Assembly: GCA_934773085.1 (NCBI GenBank) | Contig: CAKVMU010000082.1 | Coordinates: 1-7,419, forward strand | Source of the DNA: an uncultured Candidatus Melainabacteria bacterium | GTDB taxonomy: Bacteria; Cyanobacteriota; Vampirovibrionia; Gastranaerophilales; Gastranaerophilaceae | DNA: 7,419 nt | Direction of reading: 5' to 3' | Shown here: piece by piece, positions 1 to 7,066 of the stretch | Numbering within the stretch: position 1 is the stretch's first letter | How the letters are laid out: every line of letters starts with the position of its first letter | Notes under the pieces: generated by a model | What the model saw: only the letters and a program-made list of their open reading frames with translations | What the model was told of the DNA's origin: nothing | The model's database searches: none | Program-made: the position numbers and the translations under genes

Positions 1-3000
1 AGTTTGACCCGTTCTCATATATTCCGAACGAAGAAGATTCCGTTAAAAAAGATAAAATCCATTTTTACCTAAAACAAATGCACGGTTTTAACAAAATCGA
101 CAAGGAAAAACTTGATTCTATCTTTGAACTAACACAAACGTACCACGATATTTCAGACGATTTAAGAAACAAAACGTCTAAAACATCTATGATTAAAAAA
201 GCCCGTAATTTGTATGAAGTCGCAGCCGCTCACAGATACCAATTATTAATGGGATTAGAAGACGATGCCACTTTCAAAAATTGGATGCACTACAACAATA
301 TCAACAATGAGGAATTCTTGGTTCTTGATGCAATCGACAAAACAATTGCCGGAATCGAAAAGAATAACAGCAATTCCGAAACAATTATATTACAAGCAGC
401 TTCTATATTTCAAGGTATTCCAAAAGAAAAAGAGGCTGTAATAGAATCTTTGAAAGCGCTTAAAGCAGCCGTTCAATCATACCTCACAAGCGGGTTAGAT
501 AATATTTACAAATCATTAACTCTAAAAAGCAGAAAAGATGCGTTGATACAATATCTTGAAACTATTAAAACTGCAGGCGAAGATAACAAAGACATTATTA
601 AAAATTTCGCAAAATTGTATGAAATAAAACCTAACAAAGATACTGTTTTTGAAAAGATAGACAGCCTAATTGATACGGTAAAGAATGGTGATGACGACGA
701 CTATAACAGAGTTTTCAACTCACTTGGTAACACTTCTCAAATAGAATACATCGCAAATTTATACAGAAACTTTGTTGAAAAATTCGGAGAAGAAAATAAT
801 GACGAGTTTATCCTTGAGTTTATTCAAGCAAACGGAATTACAGAACAAGACAGCGAGAATGCTGTCGTTGAAAAAGTTAACGAAATCCAAAACAAAATCA
901 ACGAAATTGGTCAATATATATCACAGTGTGCAGAATTACTAAAGTTTTACGACAAAAACGGTAACATCCTAATCTCTGCAAATCCAAAAGACGTTTTATT
1001 AAACTTTCTTGAAAATCAACATATCGTCATTCCGGCAAGAAAACTCAAAGAGCTGAGTGACCATCTTACAAAAATTGACAAAGATTCTTCGACTGATGAG
1101 TTTCAAACAAGACAGGGCAAACTCAAAGATAAAAGTCTGTACAATTTTTCAGCCAGCGAAAAAGAAACACTGAAAGAAATCGAAAGCGGAATTAACGTAA
1201 TGTATTCCGACGTCCACAAAGAACTCAATAACATTCAACAAAACATGAAAAGCTCTATCGAAGAATTGAAACGTATAATCGGTGTAAATAACGGTAATTG
1301 GTGGGTTGGAAAAGAAGGTTCAAGCGGAATGAGCAGAAATATGGAAATCAGAGTGCTTGAATACATAACAGGACGCCCGCACCATGAAAGCGATGATATA
1401 GAAACCGCCATTGAAAAAATCAAAACAACACCATATTCCGGAATAAGCACAAGTTCTGTATACCACGATAATTTTGGGTTCCACGCTCAATATATTGCTG
1501 ATATTGCACCAGTTAAAGTCACTACAAAAGACAAAGACGGATTTACGCAAGAAGAGACAAGAGAAGTCCTCTTCAACGATAACAGTTGGGGTGCCAGCGA
1601 GAATGAAAACGTATGGATAGATTCATATGGATTAAAAAGAACTGATTACAGCAACAATCGTGGCGGAACATTAGGTTATATTACGAATAACGAATTCAGA
1701 AACGGAAATTTTGTTGACAGAATTCTGAAAGAAATGGTCATAAACGTGGCTCCGGATATGACTGAAAGCAGAGTCTATAAAAGAATAAAACACCCTGATA
1801 AAGATGCAACCAGAATGCCACAATACACCGCTGTTATTATCGACGGAGAATCTCCAGAGACTAAAAATACGGCAGATTCAATTCACGATACAATATTTAA
1901 CCCGACTCTCAGATTGAGTGAAAATCTTAAAAACATTGCAGAAAAACTAACAGAAGAAGAATTAAAAAACCTTATTCGCAGTTATACAAATGCCGGCAAG
2001 AACTGGCGTTCAACATATGATGCACTTTTGAAACGTATTGTGCCAGAAATCGGAAAAGGCATTGAAACAAAAGAAGAATACGATAATTTAGCCGACAATG
2101 ATTATTTAAAAGTAGTACTCGAAAAAATTGCTTTGAAAAAACGTGGACAAATAGCCGGACTTGAGCCGGAACTTGCAAAAGTCAGAGACACTAAAGATTT
2201 GAAAAAATTTAAAGCTGCTCAAACAATCAGGGCTTTAAATTCGTTCAAGTATGCTTTTAAAAAGACTTCTCCGTTCGTTGAGTATCTCACTCAAAAATGG
2301 GGCGAAGCAGAAGAGAAAGAACTTGATGATATCTTTAAAAAGTACAACATAGAACTCTCAGACAAAGATATACTCAAAATTGGCGAAGAATTTGAAGTCG
2401 CTGTAGATAAATTCAACGGCAGTGTTAAGGACTCAATAAACGAAATGATGCGTAACCTTAGCTACAACATTGATGAACTCATTGAGAATCCTGATGCAAG
2501 AGCTGAAATCAAGCATCTTTACAGAAGATTCTTCAACAGAGAACTCTATTTTAATGAGTCTGATTTATCAAACAAAAAAATTGAACACATCATAAAATTC
2601 ATTGACCGAGTCTATGACCCGAGTGATGACAAAGAATTCGTTCAAATATACAGACAAATTCAGAATATGACGAATGAAGAATTCAAAAAAGAAGTTCTTT
2701 CGAAAGTAACACCAGAAGATTTAGGTCTAAAAAATATTACCGGATTCGATGTTATGAAAAAAATTCAACACTTTGATGAAGAGACAAACACTGCTCTCTT
2801 AAACACTGTGTACTACGATTCCATTGTTCCGGAGCTAAACAGTGAAGAATACAACGTATACTATAAACTAGAAAAATTCAACCGTTTGGCACTTTATAAA
2901 ACAGTGTATAACTTTAACACAACTTACAGAGAGATTTCTAACTCTTTGGCAAACTTGACATTTGAAAAATTATTCAACAAATACAAAGGCAGAAACATTT

Positions 3001-4502
3001 CAGAATATGGTGCTTATCCTGCCTACCCAAAAACAGGATGCATAACTGACGAACTGTTAATGACATCATTTAACAGTCTCGACAACATTTTGAACAACAA
3101 TGTTTCTACAATACGAACCATTGATGAACAAATTCAAAACTACGGATTTGCTCACAGACTGGCGAATTATGTCAAGAAGTTGGACGATGACAGCATTTTG
3201 AGTGATTACCAGTACAAAAATATAAACTACATTCTGGGTTCATTAATAACATTGAATTTTGATGATACAAGTGTAAGTGACATTTTGGAATGTGCTGAAA
3301 AAGCTTTAGAATTACCGAAAGGTACACCTTGGAGTGAATACAAAGCTTTGATTGAACCAATCATACAAAGATTAACCGACTTTGAAAACACTTCACCTAA
3401 AAACGTTCTGGAACTCGCCAAGAAAAACGACAAGCAAGAAATTGACGTTAACAAAAAGGCTTTTGCTACAACTTTTGTTCAGAGAAGATACCACGCAAAT
3501 ATTTACGAAACAATGAACAAACTTGAACAAGCTTATATCAGAAATAATCCGGAACAAATTGAAATTCTTAGAAATAAATTATATGAAGAATTCACAAGAT
3601 ACCATATTCTCCAAAATCCGGAAGAACTGTTGCAAACCTACATTAAATCTTGTGCAAAAGATTCCGAATTAAATCCATATAACAGTGCTCTAGAGACATT
3701 GCTTAAAAGAGGTTTGAACTTCGCAAAACTTGCAGAAATGGAAGAAATCCTTATGGATGCAGTTAAAGACGGAGTTGAATTAAACGCTAAGTCTCTGTTC
3801 GACAACTATAATATCGAACTTGAAGACGGCACAATGACAATGGGTTCTGATCAGATAATAGGAGTTATGGTTAACAAGCTAGTATTAGACAATCAGTTTA
3901 ACACAGCACTTATGTTTATCGAAAAATTAGGAATCGGAGATGCATATATCAACGAACTCTACCACAACATTAACTTTGATGACATAAAAGGTTTGTTCAA
4001 AAATGCTTATGAAATTGCAAATAATTTTGAAGGCTTCAAACAAGATTTTTCTCCATATCTTATTGAAGCTACTGATATCCTAAAAGCAGATGACTCTGAG
4101 TTTCTGACGATATTGAATTCTCTTAAAAAAGTTACAACAAAACTTGCGAAAAAATATTCAATAGACAAAGACACAACATCAATAATGCTAAAGACTCTTG
4201 ACAGTATCAAAGATAACTGCAACAAGAATGAAAATGCTCAAAAGCACCTAATTTTCACAATTTTGATAAATCAAGCGCAAGAACAAATCGCAAATTCTGT
4301 TCAAACTAAAATCAACGGACTTAACGAGATTCTGCAGTCTAGCACAACAATAATGAATATTGCTAACCAAATTCCACTGCTGAAGGATTCAAACGCAAAC
4401 AAACAGCGTGAAGAAATGAATGCTCATTTCAAAGAAATATTGGAATACAAAAACCAACTTCAAAATAGTTTGCAAGAGTCTGAAGAATCTGATAAAATCT
4501 AA
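1..4502 (+). CDS. Giant, mostly helical protein with a papain/calpain-like (clan CA) island; 5' end off window
   Basis: I do not recognise the full-length protein. The frame is open from base 3 to the TAA at 4500-4502, giving 1499 visible residues. The first ATG (base 78) has no Shine-Dalgarno, and the 25 codons before it are also open, so I treat the gene as truncated by the left edge. Residue numbers here count that ATG as 1. The protein is rich in Lys, Glu, Asn, Asp and Ile, predicted by eye to be a chain of amphipathic helices, with no membrane segment in the visible part. The only island with a different character is about residues 340-540, with His469 in a GFHAQY context, Asn502 in NDNSWG, and a later GGTLGY (529-534). 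This order resembles the His/Asn part of papain- or calpain-like enzymes. Only five cysteines are visible (284, 988, 1072, 1192, 1381), none in a catalytic-looking motif. The next gene follows after 2 bases. Export, location and substrate cannot be told because the N-terminus is missing. The reading frame is certain; the function is unknown. Confidence 0.9.
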   Translation, partial: FDPFSYIPNEEDSVKKDKIHFYLKQMHGFNKIDKEKLDSIFELTQTYHDISDDLRNKTSKTSMIKKARNLYEVAAAHRYQLLMGLEDDATFKNWMHYNNINNEEFLVLDAIDKTIAGIEKNNSNSETIILQAASIFQGIPKEKEAVIESLKALKAAVQSYLTSGLDNIYKSLTLKSRKDALIQYLETIKTAGEDNKDIIKNFAKLYEIKPNKDTVFEKIDSLIDTVKNGDDDDYNRVFNSLGNTSQIEYIANLYRNFVEKFGEENNDEFILEFIQANGITEQDSENAVVEKVNEIQNKINEIGQYISQCAELLKFYDKNGNILISANPKDVLLNFLENQHIVIPARKLKELSDHLTKIDKDSSTDEFQTRQGKLKDKSLYNFSASEKETLKEIESGINVMYSDVHKELNNIQQNMKSSIEELKRIIGVNNGNWWVGKEGSSGMSRNMEIRVLEYITGRPHHESDDIETAIEKIKTTPYSGISTSSVYHDNFGFHAQYIADIAPVKVTTKDKDGFTQEETREVLFNDNSWGASENENVWIDSYGLKRTDYSNNRGGTLGYITNNEFRNGNFVDRILKEMVINVAPDMTESRVYKRIKHPDKDATRMPQYTAVIIDGESPETKNTADSIHDTIFNPTLRLSENLKNIAEKLTEEELKNLIRSYTNAGKNWRSTYDALLKRIVPEIGKGIETKEEYDNLADNDYLKVVLEKIALKKRGQIAGLEPELAKVRDTKDLKKFKAAQTIRALNSFKYAFKKTSPFVEYLTQKWGEAEEKELDDIFKKYNIELSDKDILKIGEEFEVAVDKFNGSVKDSINEMMRNLSYNIDELIENPDARAEIKHLYRRFFNRELYFNESDLSNKKIEHIIKFIDRVYDPSDDKEFVQIYRQIQNMTNEEFKKEVLSKVTPEDLGLKNITGFDVMKKIQHFDEETNTALLNTVYYDSIVPELNSEEYNVYYKLEKFNRLALYKTVYNFNTTYREISNSLANLTFEKLFNKYKGRNISEYGAYPAYPKTGCITDELLMTSFNSLDNILNNNVSTIRTIDEQIQNYGFAHRLANYVKKLDDDSILSDYQYKNINYILGSLITLNFDDTSVSDILECAEKALELPKGTPWSEYKALIEPIIQRLTDFENTSPKNVLELAKKNDKQEIDVNKKAFATTFVQRRYHANIYETMNKLEQAYIRNNPEQIEILRNKLYEEFTRYHILQNPEELLQTYIKSCAKDSELNPYNSALETLLKRGLNFAKLAEMEEILMDAVKDGVELNAKSLFDNYNIELEDGTMTMGSDQIIGVMVNKLVLDNQFNTALMFIEKLGIGDAYINELYHNINFDDIKGLFKNAYEIANNFEGFKQDFSPYLIEATDILKADDSEFLTILNSLKKVTTKLAKKYSIDKDTTSIMLKTLDSIKDNCNKNENAQKHLIFTILINQAQEQIANSVQTKINGLNEILQSSTTIMNIANQIPLLKDSNANKQREEMNAHFKEILEYKNQLQNSLQESEESDKI
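1095..1700 (+). other. Possible clan CA (papain/calpain-like) domain inside the giant protein, without an evident nucleophile
   Basis: What is seen: a His followed by hydrophobic strand residues (GFHAQYIADI, His469), then, 33 residues on, the strand VLFNDNSWG with Asn502, then a Gly-rich GGTLGYI segment. In papain-family enzymes the catalytic His sits in a similar HAV-type strand, and the catalytic Asn in an NSWG motif about 16-25 residues later. Calpains use NPWG. Upstream, RQG (Gln346) and LYNFSA (354-359) loosely recall the oxyanion Gln and the CWAFSA nucleophile helix, but Leu354 occupies the Cys position and the spacing is two residues longer. Inference: either an inactive relative of the fold, or an active one whose cysteine is elsewhere (Cys284 or upstream of the window). 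A chance resemblance is possible. Confidence 0.4.
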
Positions 4503-4504
4503 AT

Positions 4505-5329
4505 ATGGCAGATTTGGTTGAAAAACTTAAAGAAATAGGCTTTAACTCATACGAAGCTAAGGTCTATATTTCTTTGTTAAAGAAATATCCGGCAACCGGA
4601 TACGAAGTTGCAAAACTTGCAAACATTCCTCAATCAAGGACTTATGATACCTTAAAAGTTCTTGAAGAAAAGAATATTGTTGCAGCCACAAACACAAACC
4701 CGACTTCATACACTCCTATTAAGCCGAAACAACTGCTTGCCAGCTATCAAAGAAAGATGAATTCAACAATCGGCTATCTCGAGAAACACTTGCCGGAAGT
4801 AAAAGACAATTACAATGAACCAATTGTTACCGTGAACGGAACAAAAAATATTCGCAGCAAGATTTCAGAGGTTATACAAAACGCAAAGCGTGAGATTTAT
4901 ATTGAAATTTGGTCGCAAGATTTTAAACTGTTTGAACAAGACCTTTTGGATGCATACAACCGAAACGTCGAAATCAGAATCGTAGGATATGATAACTTCT
5001 CATCAAAATTCGGACTCGTTTTTGAACATGCCTTTGCAAGAGACATTGAACTTTCTCTCGGAGGAAGAATGATAATCGTTGCGGCAGATGATTCAGAAGG
5101 AATTGTCGGTAAAATTTCCTCATACAAAAATGACATCTCTGATACAAATATCATTTGGACAAAAAATAAAAGTATCGTTTTTATAATCAAGGAATTTATC
5201 GTACACGATATGTACCTTATAGATGTGGAAGAAAATCTGGTTGAGCAGATGAAATACATATACGGAAAAGGCTTCAAACGTCTAAAAGACAAAGTCCTCG
5301 GAAACAATGCCACTTATATGATTCACTAA
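4505..5329 (+). CDS. TrmB-family winged-helix transcriptional regulator
   Basis: A 274-residue cytoplasmic DNA-binding protein. Residues 4-72 form a TrmB-type winged helix-turn-helix: a first helix, the phrase GFNSYEAKVYISLL (12-25), a GYEVAKLANIPQSRTYDTL helix-turn-helix (32-50) with the recognition helix around 43-54, and a wing ending near SYTPIKP (68-74). A short helical linker (75-98) probably dimerises. Residues 105-256 match the TrmB effector domain, with a NAKREIYIEIWS strand (126-137) and a late IIWTKNKSIVFIIKEF block followed by VHDMYL (216-238). In characterised family members, mostly archaeal, this domain binds sugars and tunes repression or activation of transport and metabolic genes; the ligand here is unknown. 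The ATG lies two bases after the TAA of the giant gene and has no Shine-Dalgarno at a normal distance, so translation probably depends on coupling. The length is near the family's shorter members. Family call strong; target genes unknown. Confidence 0.88.
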   Translation: MADLVEKLKEIGFNSYEAKVYISLLKKYPATGYEVAKLANIPQSRTYDTLKVLEEKNIVAATNTNPTSYTPIKPKQLLASYQRKMNSTIGYLEKHLPEVKDNYNEPIVTVNGTKNIRSKISEVIQNAKREIYIEIWSQDFKLFEQDLLDAYNRNVEIRIVGYDNFSSKFGLVFEHAFARDIELSLGGRMIIVAADDSEGIVGKISSYKNDISDTNIIWTKNKSIVFIIKEFIVHDMYLIDVEENLVEQMKYIYGKGFKRLKDKVLGNNATYMIH

Positions 5330-5345
5330 ATCAACTTGTTTTTTT
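5319..5345 (+). terminator. Weak candidate terminator at the convergent gene ends
   Basis: TGATT (5319-5323) and AATCA (5329-5333) form a five-base inverted repeat around the shared stop codons, with a five-base loop. Five bases later comes a run of seven T (5339-5345). The stem is almost all A-T and the T run does not follow it directly, so this is a poor intrinsic terminator for the giant gene-regulator unit. It is listed because no better one is visible between the converging genes. Confidence 0.2.
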
Positions 5346-6996
5346 GCAACAATTCAACAATAGTTTTTATCGCCAATTTTGTTTTATCAATAAATCCCTG
5401 CGCTAAATCAGGCTCAAAGTCTTTTTGTAAAACATTCAAGACTTCTGTTTGCATATATTGATAAACCATAACCGATTTAACAATAGATGACACTAGCGCT
5501 GTAGAGAAAACCCCTTTAGAAAGCATTGAAATTATTGCGTTGATATTGCAAAACTCATCCTGCATAAAGTCTTTTAATTCCAACTTAAACGGTTGAGCAT
5601 CGCTTATCGGACGAACTGATGCTAACGCTACAAGGTTCAAATCATCAAACCCAACATTCTTAACACCTTCAATATATGCACCAAAACTCGTTATATTGTA
5701 GACTTCCGAGTAGTTGAGTTCCTTTATTAATTCCGCTATATGGTGAATGAATGCCTCATAATCACCTCTCGTATATACAGGAGTATTGTTTACTGAACGA
5801 ACCTTAACAAGAGATTTTCTCGCAGAATCAACTTTTATTTCATCTTGCGCAATCCTTGTCATAACTTCACCTGTGGTATAAATAACATTGTCTTTAAATG
5901 CCAAGTCCACACCTGCTAAAACGACCTTCGAAAACCCTAGTTTTATAGCCGCAGTCATAGCAAGCGTTGAAGCTGAGCCTCCTGATTCATAGAATTTAAT
6001 GCCGTCGTTATACTTTGCAAGTTTTTTCATAAAGAAATCAGTTTCGGCAAAGTTGACAAACACCTTTCCAAATCCGTATTTCATCAGAGATTTATCGGAA
6101 CGTATGTCCATAATGCAGTTGATTCCGGACAATCTGTCACCCAAATTACCGATAGTTAAATCCATATGTTGCGCATCCAAACATACCACAAAATCCGGAA
6201 TAATACCGTTTTGAAGCAAATAATTAAGCGATTTGTTAACTGCAAAAATAACAAACTTGCTACGATTTGCCTGTATTTTAGATATATTGTCGTTCAAAGA
6301 AGGCCCTGCTGCAGCAATCAAAGCTGTTTGACCTATAAACTTACCCTCTAAGTCCGCCAATCTGTATGCAGTGCCATCATTTACTGCTGCAATATTTTCT
6401 ATTGTATTTGCCATCCAGATTTTTGAGAATCTGGTAATTGTGTTAACATCCACCATTTTGCTCTTACAAGCATCATATACTTTTTGAGTTAACATCAACA
6501 AATCTTTGTTTCTTGCTACTGCATAGTTCTGCAAATACACAATCTCAACTTTATCTTTGGTAATATATGTTGCAGAAAGTTTGTTAACAAGTTCATTTAT
6601 GTCATTTGTAATATAAACCCTGCCACTTGCAAGATGTTCTGATATATCAACATTGCTCAAAACGAAATGCAACAGATTTACATCAGGTTCGTACAAGTAT
6701 ATTCTTGACGGATAAGTATTGAATACTTCATCCAAAATATACCCCAAACCAATACCAAACACGACAATGATGTCATTTTTTTTCATTTCATTCTTGATAT
6801 TGTTTGAAAGCATTTTTTTGATGGCTTCTCTCGGGTTATTCAAGTCATCCGCAGGCAAATCATTCTTCAAAAGAACATAGTCACCTGACGGTGTAACACA
6901 ATAAGAAACACCGGCTTTGCTTTCAATTGGGGATATCCTTTCCAGTCTTCTCTTCAAGGCTGGGTTATTCATTACTGCCAGATTTTTTTGAAACAT
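5326..6996 (-). CDS. Maf/MptE-like DUF115 protein, probable motility-accessory or surface glycosylation factor
   Basis: A 556-residue protein of the Maf (motility accessory factor) type. An N-terminal Rossmann-like region carries VVFGIGLGYILDE (78-90) and LYEPD (101-105). The DUF115/MptE-like core spans about 195-370, with AAAGPSL (228-234), AVNKSLNYLL (252-261), PDFVVCLDAQ (267-276), ESGGSASTLA (337-346) and LAGVDLAF (360-367), all in the family's order. The last 100 residues look like a helical bundle. Known for the family: bacterial Maf proteins glycosylate flagellin with nonulosonic acids in several flagellated species, while the archaeal relative MptE is a pterin diphosphokinase. The length and N-terminal region favour Maf over the much shorter MptE. 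The start at 6996 is supported by AGGA seven bases upstream; Met9 is a weaker alternative. The stop overlaps the stop of the convergent regulator gene. No flagellin or sugar-synthesis gene is visible, so the acceptor is open: flagellin, or another surface protein. Confidence 0.85.
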   Translation of the reverse strand: MFQKNLAVMNNPALKRRLERISPIESKAGVSYCVTPSGDYVLLKNDLPADDLNNPREAIKKMLSNNIKNEMKKNDIIVVFGIGLGYILDEVFNTYPSRIYLYEPDVNLLHFVLSNVDISEHLASGRVYITNDINELVNKLSATYITKDKVEIVYLQNYAVARNKDLLMLTQKVYDACKSKMVDVNTITRFSKIWMANTIENIAAVNDGTAYRLADLEGKFIGQTALIAAAGPSLNDNISKIQANRSKFVIFAVNKSLNYLLQNGIIPDFVVCLDAQHMDLTIGNLGDRLSGINCIMDIRSDKSLMKYGFGKVFVNFAETDFFMKKLAKYNDGIKFYESGGSASTLAMTAAIKLGFSKVVLAGVDLAFKDNVIYTTGEVMTRIAQDEIKVDSARKSLVKVRSVNNTPVYTRGDYEAFIHHIAELIKELNYSEVYNITSFGAYIEGVKNVGFDDLNLVALASVRPISDAQPFKLELKDFMQDEFCNINAIISMLSKGVFSTALVSSIVKSVMVYQYMQTEVLNVLQKDFEPDLAQGFIDKTKLAIKTIVELLQKNKLI

Positions 6997-7003
6997 TTTT
7001 CAA

Positions 7004-7007
7004 TCCT
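7004..7007 (-). promoter_or_regulatory. Shine-Dalgarno of the Maf-like gene
   Basis: Read on the minus strand, AGGA is followed by seven bases (ttgaaaa) and then the ATG at 6996-6994. The spacing is ideal and decides the start against the alternative Met nine codons in. It contrasts with the regulator gene on the other strand, which lacks such a site. Confidence 0.7.
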
Positions 7008-7016
7008 GTTACTATC

Positions 7017-7045
7017 AGATTAACACGGTTTTCAAAAATTGTAAA
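7017..7045 (-). promoter_or_regulatory. Candidate sigma70-type promoter for the Maf-like gene
   Basis: In the 70-base gap between the TolC-like stop and the Maf-like start, the minus strand reads TTTACA (7045-7040), a 17-base spacer, then TAATCT (7022-7017), with TG placed as in an extended -10. The -35 matches the consensus at five of six positions, the -10 only at three of six. Transcription would start near 7010, leaving a leader of about 14 bases with the Shine-Dalgarno in it. In AT-rich DNA such matches occur by chance, and readthrough from the TolC-like gene is equally possible. Confidence 0.28.
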
Positions 7046-7066
7046 CCCTAAACAGCCGAAATCCGC

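Noticed and set aside
78..80. ATG at 78 as the true start of the giant gene
   Set aside because: No Shine-Dalgarno precedes it, and the frame is open back to base 3 with a composition like the rest of the protein.
927..929. Cys284 as the catalytic cysteine of the peptidase-like island
   Set aside because: It lies 185 residues before the candidate His in an ISQCAELL helix without the Gly, Trp or Ser residues normally next to a papain or calpain nucleophile. Not excluded, but not supported.
954..989. EF-hand-like calcium loop DKNGNILISANP in the giant protein
   Set aside because: The Gly is at loop position 4 rather than 6 and the final acidic residue is a Pro, so it does not fit a working EF-hand.
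4897..5313. 138-codon open frame on the minus strand opposite the regulator gene
   Set aside because: It lies wholly antisense to a well-supported TrmB-family gene. Its protein is Ser/Ile/Leu-rich without any domain motif, as expected for a mirror frame.
7027..7047. Inverted repeat GGTTT/AAACC after the TolC-like gene as a terminator
   Set aside because: Five-base stem with an 11-base loop and no T run on the minus strand beyond it; not distinguishable from chance.
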